Origin: Fratercula arctica
Lineage: Eukaryota > Chordata > Aves > Charadriiformes > Alcidae
Assembly (NCBI GenBank): GCA_947846985.1
Contig: CANTUZ010000025.1
Location: 434,001 to 498,000, forward strand
DNA length: 64,000 bases
Direction of reading: 5' to 3'
In this document: in pieces, positions 42,218 to 54,670 of the stretch
How positions within the stretch are numbered: the first letter of the stretch is position 1
Layout of the letters: the number at the start of each line of letters is the position of its first letter
Notes under the pieces: generated by a model
Databases searched by the model: none
What the model was told of the DNA's origin: nothing
What the model saw: only the letters and a program-made list of their open reading frames with translations
Translations under genes and position numbers: made by a program

Positions 42218-44614
42218 ACAGAATCACAGAATGGTAGGGGTTGGAAGGGACCTTCGGAGATCATCTAGTCCAAACCCCCTGCCAGAGTAGGGTCACCCAG
42301 AGCAGGTTGGGCAGGAATGCATCCAGGCGGGTTTTGAATATCTCCATAGAAGGAGACTCCACCACCTCTCTGGGCAGCCTGTGCCAGTGCTCTGCCACCC
42401 TCAAAGCAAAGAATTTTTTCCTCAAGTTGAGATGGAATTTCCTCTGTTCTAGCTTGTGCCCGTTGCCCCTTGTCCTGTCGCTGGGCACCAATGAGAACAG
42501 TTTGACCCCATCCTCTTGACACCCGCCCTTTAGATATTTATAAACATTGATGAGGTCCCCTCTCAGTCTTCTCTTCTCCAGGCTAAACAGACCCAGGGCT
42601 CTCAGCCTTTCCTCATAAGAGAGGTGTTCCAGTCCCTTGACCATCTTTGTAGCCCTCCGCTGGACTCTCTCCAGTAGTTCCCTGTCCTTCTTGAACTGGG
42701 GAGCCCAGAACTGGACACAGTACTCCAGGTGCGGCCTCACCAGGGCAGAGTAGAGGGGGAGGATGACCTCCCTCCACCTGCTGGCCATGCTCTTTTTAAT
42801 GCACCCCAGGAGACCATTGGCCTTCTTGGCCACAAGGGCACATTGCTGCCTCATGGTCAACCTGTTGTCCACCAGGACTCCCAGGTCTCTCCCTGCAGAG
42901 CTGCTTTCCAGCAGGTCCGCCCCCAACCTGTACCGGTGCATGGGGTTATTCCTCCCCAGGTGCAGGGCCCTACGCTTGCCCTTGTTGAATTTCATTAGGT
43001 TCCTCTCCGCCCAACTCTCCAGCCTGTCCAGGCCTCGCTGAATGGCGGCACAGCCTTCCGGTGTGTCAGCCACCCCTCCCAGCTTTGTGTCAGCAGCAAA
43101 CTTGCTGAGGGTGCACTCTGTCCCCTCATCCAGGTCGTTGATGAATATATTGAAGAGGACTGGACCCAGTACTGACCCCTGGGGAACACCGCTAGTTACA
43201 GGCCTCCAACTAGACTCTGCGCCGCTGATCACAACCCTCTGAGCTCTGCCATTCAGCCAGTTCTCCATCCATCTCACTGTCCACTCATCTAACCCACACT
43301 TCCCAAGCTTATCTATGAGGATGTTATGGGAGACAGTGTCAAAAGCCTTGCTGAAGTCAGGGTAGACAACGTCCCCTGCTCTCCCCTCATCCACCCGGCC
43401 AGTCATTCCATTGTAGAGGCTATCAAATTGGTCAAGCATGATTTCCCCTTGGTGAATCCATGCTGACCACTCCCGATGACCTTCCCTTCCTCCACATGCT
43501 TAGAGATGACATCCAGGATGAGCTGTTCCATCACCTTCCCAGGGATGGAGGTGAGGCTGACCGGCCTGTAGTTTCCCGGGTCCTCCTTCTTGCCCTTTTT
43601 GAAGAGTGGCGTGACATTGGCTTTCCTCCAGTCCTCAGGCACCTCTCCTGTTCTCCAGGACCTTTCAAAGATGATGGAGAGCGGCCCAGCAATAACATCT
43701 GCCAGCTCCCTCAGCACTCGTGGGTGCATCCCATCAGGGCCCGTGGATTTGTGGGTGTCGAGATTGCCTAAATGATCTCGAACCTGATCCTCCTTGATCG
43801 AGGGAGGGTCTTCCTTACTCCAGGCTCTCTCTCCTACCTCCAGGGTCTGGGGTTCCTGAGGGCCGGCCTTAGCAGTAAAGAATGAAGCAAAGAAGGCATT
43901 CAGTAACTCCGCCTTCTCTGCATCCTCCATCACCAGGGCACCTACCTCATTCAGCAGCGGACCCACAGTTTCCCTAGTCTTCCTTTTACTGCTGATGTAC
44001 TTGAAGAAGCCCTTCTTATTGTCCTTGACATCCCTTGCCAGGTTTAATTCCAAGTAGGCCTTAGCCTTCCTCGCTGCATCCTCTGACAATGTTCCTATAC
44101 TTCTCCCAAGTGGCCAGTCCCTTTTTCCACATTCTGTAAACTTCCTTCTTCCATCTGAGTTTTTCCAGAAGCTCATCCGTGCAGGTGTCCTGCCTCCTTT
44201 GCCTGATTTCTTGCTCCTAGGGATGCACCGATCTTGAGCTTGGAGGAAGTGGTGCTTAAATATTAACCAGCTCTCTTGCACCCCCCTTCCTTCTAGAGCC
44301 TTAGCCCATGGGATTCCTCCAAGCAGGTCTTTGAAGAGGCCAAAGCCAGCTCTCCTGAAGTCCAGGGTTGTAATGCTACTTTTTGCCCTGCTTCTTCCAC
44401 GCAGGATCCTGAACTCCACCATCTCATGGTCACTGCAGCCAAGGCTACCCCCGACTCTCACATCCCCAACTAGTCCTTCTTTATTTGTCAGCACAAGGCC
44501 CAGCCGTGCACCTCTCCTCGTTGGTTCCTCCACCACCTACGTCAAGAAGCTATCGTCAATGCTCTGCAGAAACCTCCGGGACTGTGCGTGCCTGGCTGTG
44601 TTGCCTTTCCAGCA
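42218..44614 (-). mobile_element. CR1 LINE with intact 3' end, inverted twin of 24174-26365
   Basis: The tail at 42218 has two ATTCTGTG units. A frame of 392 codons (42261-43439) reaches the C-terminus without interruption, and 377 codons (43403-44536) cover the endonuclease C-terminus and RT N-terminus. It matches 24174-26365 in reverse with only a handful of differences, including the shared FAAD change and the shared frame break, so the two copies were already defective when duplicated. Confidence 0.92.
42261..44536 (-). pseudogene. CR1 ORF2 (endonuclease C-terminus and complete RT C-terminus)
   Basis: Minus-strand frames 44536-43403 and 43439-42261 overlap in different phases near 43403-43439. 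Motifs: [79 protein letters not shown] and the C-terminal [12 protein letters not shown]. One shift and the changed catalytic box make it inactive. Confidence 0.88.
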
Positions 44615-44703
44615 GTGTCTCCCATAGTAGCCTGCCCCTTAATTCTTACCCATAAGCTCTCAACACATTCTTCATCCACCCCTAGGCAGAGCTCGCTGCC
44701 ATT

Positions 44704-45303
44704 CATAGAATCATAGAATCATTTAGGTTGGAAAAGACCCTTGGGATCATCGAGTCCAACCATCAATCCCACTCTACAAAGTTCTCCCCTACACCATATC
44801 CCCTAACACCACATCTAAACGACTCTTAAACACATTCAGGGATGGTGACTCCACCATCTCCCTGGGCAGCCTATTCCAGTGTCTGACCACTCTTTCTGGG
44901 AAGAATTTTTTCCTGATGTCCAGTCTAAACCTACCCTGCTGCAGCTTGAAGCCATTCCCTCTTCTTCTATCGCTAATTACCTGTGAGAAGAGACCAGCAC
45001 CAACCTCTCTACAATGTCCTTCCAAGCAGTTGTAGAGAGGGATGAGGTCTCCCCTCAGCCTCCTCTTCCTCAAACTAAACAGTCCCAGCTCCTTCAATCG
45101 CTCCTCATAAGATTTATTCTGCAGGCCCTTCACCAGCTTCGTTGTCCTCCTCTGCCCTCGCTCCAGCACCTCGATCTCTCTCTCGTATTGAGGTGCCCAA
45201 AACTGGACACAATACTCAAGGTGTGGCCTCACCAGTGCTGAGTACAGGGGGACAATCACCTCCCTATTTCTGCTGGTCACACTATTTCTAATACAAGCCA
45301 TGT
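44704..45303 (-). mobile_element. CR1 LINE 3' fragment
   Basis: Tail at 44704; frame 44789-45301 covers the RT C-terminus from [14 protein letters not shown] to the end. 5' truncated at about 45303. A 90-bp unassigned spacer (44615-44703) lies before it. Confidence 0.9.
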
Positions 45304-45858
45304 GAGCTATGCCATCACCGCTTTGTAATCACAGTGAGATCATAGCTCTGGAATTGCAGTCAGACTTGGTAATCCTCCTGTTTGTTTCCCATACTGCATG
45401 TTGTTAGGGGAAAATATATCCTGACGGATCACAGAATCATAGAATGGTTGGGGTTGGAGGGGACCTTTAAAGGTCATCTAGTTAACCCCCTGCAATGAGC
45501 AGGGACATGTTCAACTAGATCAGGTTGCTCAGAGCCTCATCAAGCCTGACCTTGAATGTCTCCAGGGATGAGGTATCTACTACCTCTCTGGGCAACCTCT
45601 TCCAGTGTTTCAACACCCTCATCATAAAAAATTTCTTCCTTCTATCTAGTCTGAATCTACCATCTTTTAGTTTAAAACCATTATCCCTTTTCCAATTGCT
45701 ACAGGCCCTACTAGAAAGTCTGTCCCCATCTTTCTCGTAGGCTCCCTTTAAGTACTGAAAGGCCGCAATAAGGTCTCCCCGGAGCCTTCTCTTCTCCAGG
45801 CTGAACAACCCCAACTCTCTCAGCCTGTCCTCATAGGAGAGGTGCTCCAGCCCTCGGA

Positions 45859-47070
45859 TCATCTTCGTGGCCCTCCTCTGGACCCACTCCAACAGGTCCA
45901 TGTCCTTCTTGTGCTGAGGGCTCCAGGTGGGGTCTCACGAGAGCAGAGGGGCAGAATCACCTCCCTCGCCCTGCTGGCCATGCTTCTTTTGATGCAGCCC
46001 AGGATGCGGTTGGCTTTCTGGGCTGCAAGTGTGCATTGCCGGCTCGTGTCCAGCTTCTCATCCACCACCACCCCCAAGTTCTTCTCCTCAGGGCTGCTCT
46101 CAAGCCATTCTCCACCCAGCCTGTATTTGTGCTTGGGATTGCCCCAACCGAGGTGCAGGACCTTGCACTTGTCCCACTTGAACTTCATGAGGTTCGCACA
46201 GGCCCACCTCTCAAGCCTGTCCAGGTCCCTCTGGATGGCATCCCTTCCCTCCAGCATGTCAACCGTGCCACACAGCTTCGTGTCGTTGGCAAACTTTCTG
46301 AGGGTGCACTCAATCCCACTGTCCATGTCACCGACAAAGATGTTAAACAGCACTGGTCCCAGTACTGACCCCTGAGGAATGCCAGTATTCACTGGTTTCC
46401 ACGTGGACATTGAGCTGTTGACTGCAGCCCTCTGAGTGTGGCCATCCAGCCAATTCCTTATCCACCGAGCGGTCCATCCATCAAATCCATGTCCCTCTAA
46501 TTTAGAGACCAGGATGTCATGCAGGACAGTGTCAAATGCTTTGCATAAGTCCAGGTAGATGATGTCAGTTGCTCTCCCCTTATCCAACAATGCTGTGGCA
46601 ACATCATAGAAGGCCACCAAATTTGTCAGGCACGATTTGCCTTTGGTGAAGCCATGTTGGCTGTCACCAATCACCTCCTTATTTTCCATGTGCCTTAGCA
46701 GAATTTCCAGGAGGATAAGCTCCATGATCTTGCCAGGCACAGAGGTGAGACTGACCAGTCTGTAGTTCCCTGGGTCATCCTTTTTTCCCTTTTTGAAAAT
46801 GGGGGTTATGTTTCCCCTTTCCCAATCAGCGGGAACTTCACCAGACTGCCACGACTTTTCAAATATGATGGAAAGCGGCTTGGCGACTTCATCCGCCAGT
46901 TCCCTCAGGACCCACGGATGGATTTCATCAGGTCCCATGGATTCACGCACCTTCAGGTTCCTCAGACGGTCCCGAACCTGATCTTCATTCTCATAGATCC
47001 CGCCTTTGTATTCTGCTGCTTGTGTATTGTGGTTGGAGCCCTTGCCAGGGAGGGCAAGGAGGGGGTTCAT
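45859..47070 (-). pseudogene. CR1 RT
   Basis: 403-codon frame: [85 protein letters not shown] (FADD changed to FAND), [21 protein letters not shown] small deletion near 45930 breaks the frame before the C-terminus, which resumes in 45515-45901. Confidence 0.88.
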
Positions 47071-47089
47071 TTGCCTCCCCTAGTATGGA

Positions 47090-47599
47090 CTAGCCTCCAT
47101 TCACTAGCCTCCTTTTGGCCACTGCCTTCAGTCTGGCAGGGGGAGGGTACCAGATCTCCTTCAGCTCGGGGTTTTTTTGGTGGCTCTTCTGTTTTTTCCT
47201 CAGGGAGGTCAGAGCCTGATTCCAACAATCAATTTCTTTCTCACTCTCCCTGATGCTCCGCAACCTTTCTACTTCCTTTTTTATTTCTGCTACCAGGCTG
47301 AGTAGGTCTTCCACTTGGTCGCACCTCACACAGCTGTCATCCCTTCTACCATGCACTAGCCATGAGAGGTTAAGGCACTCCCTGCAGCCAGAGACCTGGG
47401 TGGCTGCGTGCTTCCATGGGAGCTCTGTTTGTATGGCTACATCTTCTCTGGCAAGTGCAGAAGATGCAGGAAGCTGCATCTTTAAGGTAGAGACCATGTC
47501 TGAGCTCCCCTCCTGAGTTTTCCGCATGAATTGCCATGCCATGCTCCTGGACGCTCGCGCTCCCTGGGGCCGCCTTTTAAGGGGGTGGGGGCTGGCCAC
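47090..47599 (-). pseudogene. CR1 ORF1, N-terminal zinc-finger and coiled-coil part
   Basis: 169 codons from a likely true start. A Cys-rich motif (CRECLNLSWL...CVRCDQVEDLL) is followed by a heptad-like coiled coil (LLSLVAEIKKEVERLRSI) and a basic segment. This order is that of the CR1 ORF1 RNA-binding protein. The C-terminal part is lost in the deletion that joins it to the RT. Confidence 0.8.
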
Positions 47600-47700
47600 T
47601 GCTCCTGCAGGCTCTGCCCCTGCCTCGTCAGCCCCTCTCGGGCGAGCTGCGGGCTCCCTGCAGGTCCCTGCTGCTGCCTGGGCTTCTCCCAGCCTCAGAT

Positions 47701-47838
47701 TATTTTATAATCAAGTTATTTTATAAGTTGTCATACAACCACCCCAAAAAACATTGTGGGTCTCTGGTTTCAACTAAAATAAATAAATAAATTCCCATGT
47801 GATCATTACAGCAAGGTTATAAGAGCATGTTGGGAAAC
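47701..47838. other. Unassigned DNA between a CR1 5' end and LTR2
   Basis: AT-rich; no repeat assigned. Confidence 0.5.
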
Positions 47839-48413
47839 TGTAATAGGTGAACACAGCAAGGATTTGGTAGCGGGAGAGGGGCTGCAGGGATGGCCTCTGT
47901 GAGAGGAGGTCAGGGGCTGCCCCCATGCCAGATACAGATGGTTCTGGCCTGTCTCCAAGATGGACCCACTGCTGGCTGAAGCTGAGCCAAGCAGCAAAGC
48001 TGATGGCATCTCTGTGAAAACATATTTAAAAGGCAAAAGCACTAGACAAGCAGAGGAGAGAAAACAGAGCAAGAAATAGCAGTGCTAATACCAAGGTCAG
48101 AGGAAGAGAAAGAGGAGAAGGAGCTGCTCCAGGTGCCGGAACAGATATTCTCTTGCAGCCCATGGAAGAAACCAGCAGAGTAAATATTCACACTGCAGCC
48201 TGTGTAGGAACCCATGCCAAAGTAGTTGGATATTTCCTGAAGGAATTGAGGCCTGTGGAGAATCCACACTGGAGCAAGTTTTTTCCTAACAGACTGCAGC
48301 CTATGGAAGGATCCATGCTGGAGAAGAAAAAAATGTGTGGGGGAAGGATCAGCAGTACTTATCATAAACCCCATTCCCCAGTGCTGCTCAGCAGGGGGAT
48401 ACAAGGTGTTGTT
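47839..48413 (-). repeat. LTR2, 3' part
   Basis: Minus strand: LTR2 end at 47839 (TGTAATAGG in plus orientation, diverged from TGTATTGGG), the GGTTTTGGTAGCGGG-like phrase, and the tandem array 48120-48330. Its 5' part is cut by a CR1 tail at 48419. Old and diverged. Confidence 0.75.
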
Positions 48414-48418
48414 TTAAT

Positions 48419-49815
48419 CATAGAACAGAATCATAGAAGGTGTTCGGTTGGAAGGGACCTTTAAAGGTCATCTAGTCCAACCCTCCTGCAGTAAGCAGGG
48501 ACTTCTTCAACTAGATCAGGTTGCTCAGAGCCTCATCAAGCCCGGCCTTGAATGTCTCCAGGGATGGGGCCTCCACCACCTCTCTGGGCAACCTGGGCCA
48601 GTGTCTCACCACCCTCATTGTAAAGAACTTCTTCCTAATGGCTAATCTAAACCTGCCCTGCTCTAGTTTAAAACCATTGCCCCTCGTCCTATCGCTACGT
48701 GCCCTTGCAAACGGCCCCTCCCCAGCTTTCCAGGTACTGGAAGGTCACAATAAGGTCTCCCCGGAGCCTTCTCTTCTCCAGGCTGAACAACCCCAACTCT
48801 CTCAGCCTGTCCTCATAGGAGAGGTGCTCCAGCCCTCTGATCATCTTCGTGGCCCTCCTCTGGACCCACTCCAACAGGTCCATGTCCTTCTTGTGCTGAG
48901 GGCTCCAGAGCTGGACACAGTACTCCAGGTGGGGTCTCACAAGAGCAGAGTAGAGGGGCAGAATCACCTCTCTGGATGTGCTGGCCACGGTTCATTTGGT
49001 GCAGCCCAGGATGCGATTGGCCTTCTGGGCTGCAAGCACACATTGTTGGCTCATGTTGAGCTTCTCATCCACCAGTACCCCCAAGTCCTTTTCCGCAGGG
49101 CTACTCTCTATCACATCATCCCCCAGCCTGTATTGATAACGAGGATTGTCCCGACCCAAGCGTAGGACCTTGCACTTGGCCTTGTTGAACTTCATGAGGT
49201 TTGCACGGGCCCACCTCCCTAGCTCGTCCAGGTCCCTCTGGACGACATCCTGTCCCTCTGGCACATCGACCGCACCACTCAGCTTGGTGTCATCAGCAAA
49301 CTTGCTGAGGGTGCACTTGATCCCACTGTCTATGTCATTGATGAAGATGTTGAACAGCACCGGTCCCAGTACGGATCCCTGAGGGACACCACTTGTCACC
49401 CCTCTCCGTCTGGACATCAAGCCATTGACCACCACCCTCTGGATGCGACCAGCCAGCCATTCCTTATCCACCAAACAGTCCACCCATCAAATCCGTATCT
49501 CTCCAACTTAGAGAGAAGGATGTTGTGGGGGACCATGTCAAAGGCCTTGCAGAAGTCCAGATAGATGATAGCCGTAGCTCTCCCCTTGTCCACTGATGCA
49601 GTCACTCCACTGTAGAACGCCACTAGGTTGGTCAGGCAGGACTTGTCCCTGGTGAAGCCATGCTGGCTGTCTCGAATCACCTCCCTGTCCTCCATGTGCC
49701 TTAGCATAGCTTCTAGGAGGATCTGTTCCATGATCTTCCCAGGCACAGAGGTGAGGCTGACAGGGCGGTTGTTCCCAGGGTCCTCCTTTCTGCCCTTTTT
49801 AAAAATGGGTGCGAT
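48419..49815 (-). mobile_element. CR1 LINE, 3' half
   Basis: Minus strand: tail at 48419, RT C-terminus (48695-48988), RT core 48992-49483 with [21 protein letters not shown] and the intact catalytic box [11 protein letters not shown]-terminal part 49417-49746. It is cut at 49815 by an LTR3 fragment. Confidence 0.9.
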
Positions 49816-50310
49816 GTGGGGAGGAGTGGACAGGACAGGTCACCCAAAACTGACCAATAGGGTATTCCATCCCATCTGCCATGCTCAGTATAGAAGCTGA
49901 GGGATCAAAGCAATCAGGTGGGTTCTTCTTTGGCTCTTCTCTAGTTGGCTTTCCTTCAATGTCTCTCTTCAATGACTGACATCTGAGGAGGACCCTGTCA
50001 GCACATCTGCCTTTTGATCCTGGTCAGTGTGTTCCAGTTCCCATTTGTCACCGAGTCCAGTCTGGAACTTCCCCAGTGCCTGTCAGTGACATCTCCCTGG
50101 GAGCTTGATATGGTTTTGTGTGTATTTGTATATATTGTATCTATTTCATTATTTCCTTTTTTTTTATTTTATTATTAATATTTCAGTGAAGTAGTTTAGT
50201 TTTTCTAAACTCTTAACTCTCTTTATCTCTCTTCTTCCTCTCCTTGGAGCGAGAGGTGGGGGAGAGCATCTGTTGTTTTGTCATTGGCCAACCTGGCCCA
50301 AACCACAACA
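49816..50310 (+). repeat. LTR3, 5' truncated
   Basis: Aligns with the second two thirds of the LTR3 at 38742-39489 and ends CCAAACCACAACA at 50310. Its first part is absent. No primer site follows. Confidence 0.85.
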
Positions 50311-51042
50311 CCCACCTGCCCTTGTGCTCCTGCGCTCAGCTGGATTGTAGAGGTTGGCCTTTGATGGACTGATGGCTCTCCTGTAATGGGCTTGTCAGGG
50401 TATTATTTGGGTTCTTCCACCCACCATTGTGTCTCTGTGCTCCTTTGTGGGTATGCTGATGAGTTTTATCACATAAAACTATACAGGCTGTTGTTTGATT
50501 ATGACCTATGCTCTTATCAGGTAAGTGCAATAGAATATGATACCTGTTACAACAGTGACTGCTCCCAAAATATAAAGAACACTTCAGCCACATCATACTA
50601 CAACATTCAGCAAGTTCTCTGGATTAGTGCTACTTTTAACAACCATTCTGTGTTATGCTTTTTTCCTGCCCAATAAGCAACAAGAACCATGTGTTCTCTG
50701 CAGCTACCTGACCTTTAGACTTATTTTGCTTTTAAGAGAAAAAAAAATAAATCAGTTGGAATATTAATTCAAGAAAAATCAAAGACTAAGCAGAAACAAA
50801 ATATTTCCAGCTTAAAGGCAACAGCTTTAAAATTAAGGCATAAGATTTTTACTAGTAAGAGATGACACATATATCATGACATGAAGTCTCACTTCACGTT
50901 ATGTCCTATGAAATCTCAATACATCTGGATGTCTAAGGGGAAAGAAAAGTACGCCCAACTGACATAGCACACCTTTTTTCAACTATATTTCATATGGATT
51001 ATAGTATAATTGAAACTTCCTATTGAAATGATGGTTTGTTAC
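50311..51042. other. Unassigned DNA
   Basis: AT-rich after 50700. No gene or repeat recognised. GTTAC at 51038-51042 is the left duplication of the LTR2 that follows. Confidence 0.5.
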
Positions 51043-51870
51043 TGTATTGGGTGTACATCGCAAGGTTTTGGTAGTGGAGGGGCTGCAGGGGTGGTCTCTG
51101 TGAGAAGAGGTAAGGGACTGCCCCCATGCCAGTCAGAGCTGGTTCCAGATGACTACAAAACAGACCCACCAAAGCTGAGGCAATCGGCAAAGCTGGTGGT
51201 CTCTGTGAAAACATATTTAAGAAAGGGCAAAAATACCAGATGGGCAGCAAGGAAAAAAAGTTTGATAAACAATAGTGCAAACACCAAGGTCCCCTGCAGC
51301 ACATGGAAGAGACCACAGTGGAGCAGGTATTTCCCTAGAGCCTGTGGAGAGGAGCACATTGGAGCAGATATCCACAACTGCAGCCTTTGGAGGACCCCAT
51401 GGCAGAGCGGGTGGATGTTACCTGAAGGAACTGCAGCCCGTGGAGAGGCTATGTTGCAGCAGGAAAAATTTGAGAAGGAGTGGCAGAGAGGAGCTGTTAT
51501 GTACTGACCATAACCCCCCCCCCATTTCCCATCCTCCACTGTGCTCTTGGGGGTGGGGAGGAAGCAAAGGGAAGGTAGAAGAATCAGGAATGAAGGAGTG
51601 AAGTTGAGCCTTGGGAAAAAACGGGGGGGAGGGGCGTTGTTTTAATTTTTGGTCTTTGTTTCTCACCATTCGAATCTCTTAATTGGCAATAAATTAAACT
51701 AATTTTCCCCAAGTCAAGCCTGTTTTGCCCATGATCATAACTGGTAAATGATCTCCCTCTCTTTATCTTGACCCACGAGCTTTTTCATCCTATTTTCTCC
51801 CCCTATCTTGATGAGGGGGAAAAGTGAGAGAGCAGCTGGGTGGGCATCTGGCCAAGGTTAACCCACTACA
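51043..51870 (-). repeat. LTR2 solo LTR with 5-bp target duplication
   Basis: 828 bp on the minus strand, TGTAGTGGGTTAACC...CACCCAATACA. GTTAC flanks it on both sides (51038-51042, 51871-51875). The tandem array is shorter than in 18730-19730. Confidence 0.9.
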
Positions 51871-52489
51871 GTTACACTTCCGAACATGCTTCAGTAGTCA
51901 CTTTTATATAGTTTACTTAAATGCTGTTCTCCTTTGCACAGAGAAGGTGAGAGTTATAGCATGATAATTTAGACCTCTTATATTTTCACCAAGTCACAAA
52001 AAAAACCCCCAAACCAAACAACAACATAGAATGGAGTTATTACCAGAAACAATTAAGACTTATCTAAAATACATCTCCACTCCATTCCTTCACATATTGT
52101 CTACATATCTAAGAAGATTAAATGTGTCATGATGTCCACAGATGCTTCTATTTTACCAAGAGCTGTGAATGATTGAAGGTGGAAAAAACAGGGAGATAAG
52201 CTTCAAGAATAAAACTCAATTTGGAGGATGCAAAGTAGCCAAGACTTGTGAAAATAACCTGGAGGAAAGGCACATCATGATGTGGACAAATCTGAAAAAG
52301 AGCAATACTAATACACTGATACTAAATATTACGTGTCAAACATTTACTTTTCTGAAAATTAAAACTTCTCATTAGATAGAGTTTTCCAACTTTCAGAAGT
52401 GGAGCCCACAACAAAACATGATATCAAGATCAAAAGGGAAACATTTATGACAAAAATGTGACTATTAAGCATTATTTGTAAGCAGACTT
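51871..52489. other. Unassigned AT-rich DNA
   Basis: No gene or repeat recognised. Confidence 0.5.
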
Positions 52490-53410
52490 TTCAGCATCGG
52501 GAAAGATGAAGAGTGGTGTGATTTTCACAGAGACCCTGAATCCTCAGCTGCATAGAAGGAGCAACCAGAGACTGTAGTCAGTTGTGGGGCATATGAAGAC
52601 TCCCACGATGGGGAAGGCTGCAGGCTTGTGACTTCTGGCAACAGGAAGACCACTCCTTCTCTACCCGCACATCTGCAACAGTGGAATAAGTTCAGCGCCC
52701 TGGTAGACAACAAGGGAGAGAAAGCCGTGTCTGAGGAGGCATCAGATCCAGCCAAGCCTGAACCACAAATCAGCACCAAGAGGAAGCAGCAGGCGACAGT
52801 GGTGGGAGACTCCCCCCTTCAAGAGATGGAGGCTCCCATCTGCCAAACTGAGTTATTGTCTATGGAGGTTTATTGCTTGCCAGGAGCTCATTGGAATGGA
52901 AGACATAGTGGGACAGCTCGTACAACTGGAGTGCCACAGTGCTGGATATAAACTCTTAAAAAAAAAAACCCAGAACAAAAAACACACCACAGGTAGGGCA
53001 GACAAGTGTGTATGTGTGTGCATACACGTGTGTTTGGGGGCAAGGGGGGTGCCCTGTATCTGAATGAACAGCTTGAATGTATGGAGCTCTTCTATAGGAC
53101 TGATGACAGTTCCTGTGAGAGCTTATGAGTCAGGATCAGAGGACACACCAGTAAAGGTGACACTGTGGCGGGAGTTTGGGAGCTTGCTACAGACCATCAA
53201 GTGAGAATGAAGTAGACCATGAATGAAGTGATGCACAGCTGGATCTGCTATTCACCAGCAAGGAAGAACTGGTTGGGGACACGATAATCAATGGTAGCCT
53301 TGGCTTCAGTGACCACGAAATAGCAGAGTTCAAGATCCTGAGGGGAGTGAAAAAGCCAAGCCACAAAGTACAGATCCTGGCCTGGTGGGTTCCCATGGAA
53401 GGCAGCTCCA
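52490..53410 (+). mobile_element. CR1 LINE 5' portion (ORF1 esterase part and endonuclease piece)
   Basis: Plus strand: ORF1 fragment 52628-52951, then pieces of the ORF2 endonuclease at 53060-53400 (a LECMELF match and LDLLFTSKEELVGDTIINGSLGFSDHEIAEFKIL in the frame through 53220-53340). The RT is absent. Several deletions join the parts. Confidence 0.72.
52628..52951 (+). pseudogene. CR1 ORF1 fragment with esterase-like GDS motif
   Basis: 107 codons. QQWNKFSALVDNKGEKAVSE and TKRKQQATVVGDSPLQEMEA: the GDS is at the position of the nucleophile box of the SGNH-type esterase found in some CR1 ORF1 proteins. The rest of the esterase is missing. It differs in kind from the ORF1 fragment at 47090-47599, or the two are different ends of one ORF1. 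Confidence 0.6.
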
Positions 53411-54015
53411 AAGGACAAAGGAACTCTATAGAACTGGCAGGTCGTTAAGAACAACACTATCAATATTCAGAATTACACCCTACCCTCTCTCCCAGAGTCA
53501 AGCCTTGATTTCAGATTTGACAGATAAGTCTTGGAAATCTATCTGTCTGGGCACAGAAACAGGATTTCTCAATGAAGGAACATGAAGACAGTTTGAACTT
53601 GGGCTACTGAAAATTTGACATAGAAAAAATTAACCTCTCCAACTCTGAGATCTGCCTTAAACTCTGGATATCTGTAAGGAAGGCCAAAACAAGCCAATCA
53701 TTAGTGTAGGTAAAAAAGGACTGTGAGACAGCACAAAGGAAGCTTGTAAATAAGTCTTCCCTGCAAGTTAAGTAATAAGTTTCTAGGAGCATTTGCCTGC
53801 AAAAGAAATTAAAAGTTTGGAGCAGAGAGCAATTTGGAGTATTTTTATGTAGAATTCTAGCAGTTACTCTTAAGATGATGAGTACCTCCCTGAGTAGTTG
53901 TTTCTCCCCACCGAATGCTAGGTATGTCTTAGAAGACACAGTACAGAAGAACAGATACCACTCCTGAAACTGCCAAGTATTACTGAAAGCAACATATACC
54001 TTCAAACTAGGACGC
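53411..54015. other. Unassigned DNA
   Basis: AT-rich; minus-strand frame 53604-54053 is not recognised. Confidence 0.5.
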
Positions 54016-54609
54016 TGTTGTGGTTTGGGCCGGGTTGGCCAATGACAAGACAACAGATGCTCTCCCCCACCTCTCGCTCCAAGGAGTGGAAGAAGAGAGA
54101 TAAAGAAATTTGTGAATTGAGAAAAAACTAAACTATTTTAATAATAAAATAAAAAAAAGGAAATAATGAAATAGATACAATATATACAAATACACACAAA
54201 ACCATATCAAGCTCCCAGGGAGATGTCACTGACAGGCACTGGGGAAGTTCCAGACTGCACTCGGTGACAGACGGGAACTGGAACACACTGACCAGGATCA
54301 AAAGGCAGATGAGCTGACGGGGTCCTCCTCAGACATCAGTCATTGACAAAAGAAAGAGAGCCATTGAAGAAGAGCCCTTGGAGAGGAGCCAACCTGATAC
54401 CTTTGATCCCTCAGCTTCTATACTGAGCATGGCAGATGGGATGGAATACCTGATTGGTCAGTTTGGGTCACCTGACCTGTCCACAGGTGCAACCCCTCCA
54501 TGGGGTAAACAACCAAGTCAGCTGACCCTGGTTGCCACAGCAACAAGTGTAAGCAAGAGCCTCTCTCACTGAACAGAAAGTGGGCTCTGCTCCACCCCAA
54601 ACCAGGACA
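54016..54609 (-). repeat. LTR3 solo LTR
   Basis: 594 bp; minus-strand termini TGTCCTGGTTTGG...AAACCACAACA, aligned with 38742-39489. Shorter in the 5' third. The flanks (GACGC left, GATGT right) do not match, so no target duplication is claimed. Confidence 0.82.
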
Positions 54610-54670
54610 GATGTATATTTCAGGGAGACAGACAAATCCTAGAATGGCACTGCCCATCTGGTTGACTTCT

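Larger units (their letters stand above)
45429..47700 (-). mobile_element. CR1 LINE with ORF1 and GC-rich 5' region, internally deleted
   Basis: Minus strand: 3' tail 45429, RT C-terminus (45515-45901), RT core and N-terminus (45859-47070), then a jump at about 47010-47090 to ORF1 (47090-47599), and a GC-rich stretch 47560-47700 typical of a CR1 promoter/5' UTR. The endonuclease is missing. It preserves the true 5' part of a CR1, which is rare. Confidence 0.88.

Noticed and set aside
42729..43041. Plus-strand frames repeated at 603-915 and 25748-26060
   Set aside because: Antisense shadows of the CR1 RT; they recur only because the CR1 copies are near-identical.
53604..54053. Minus-strand frame of 149 codons
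   Set aside because: It runs into LTR3 sequence at its start and has no recognisable domain.
54010..54615. Target duplication for the LTR3 at 54016-54609
   Set aside because: The flanking five bases (GACGC and GATGT) do not match.
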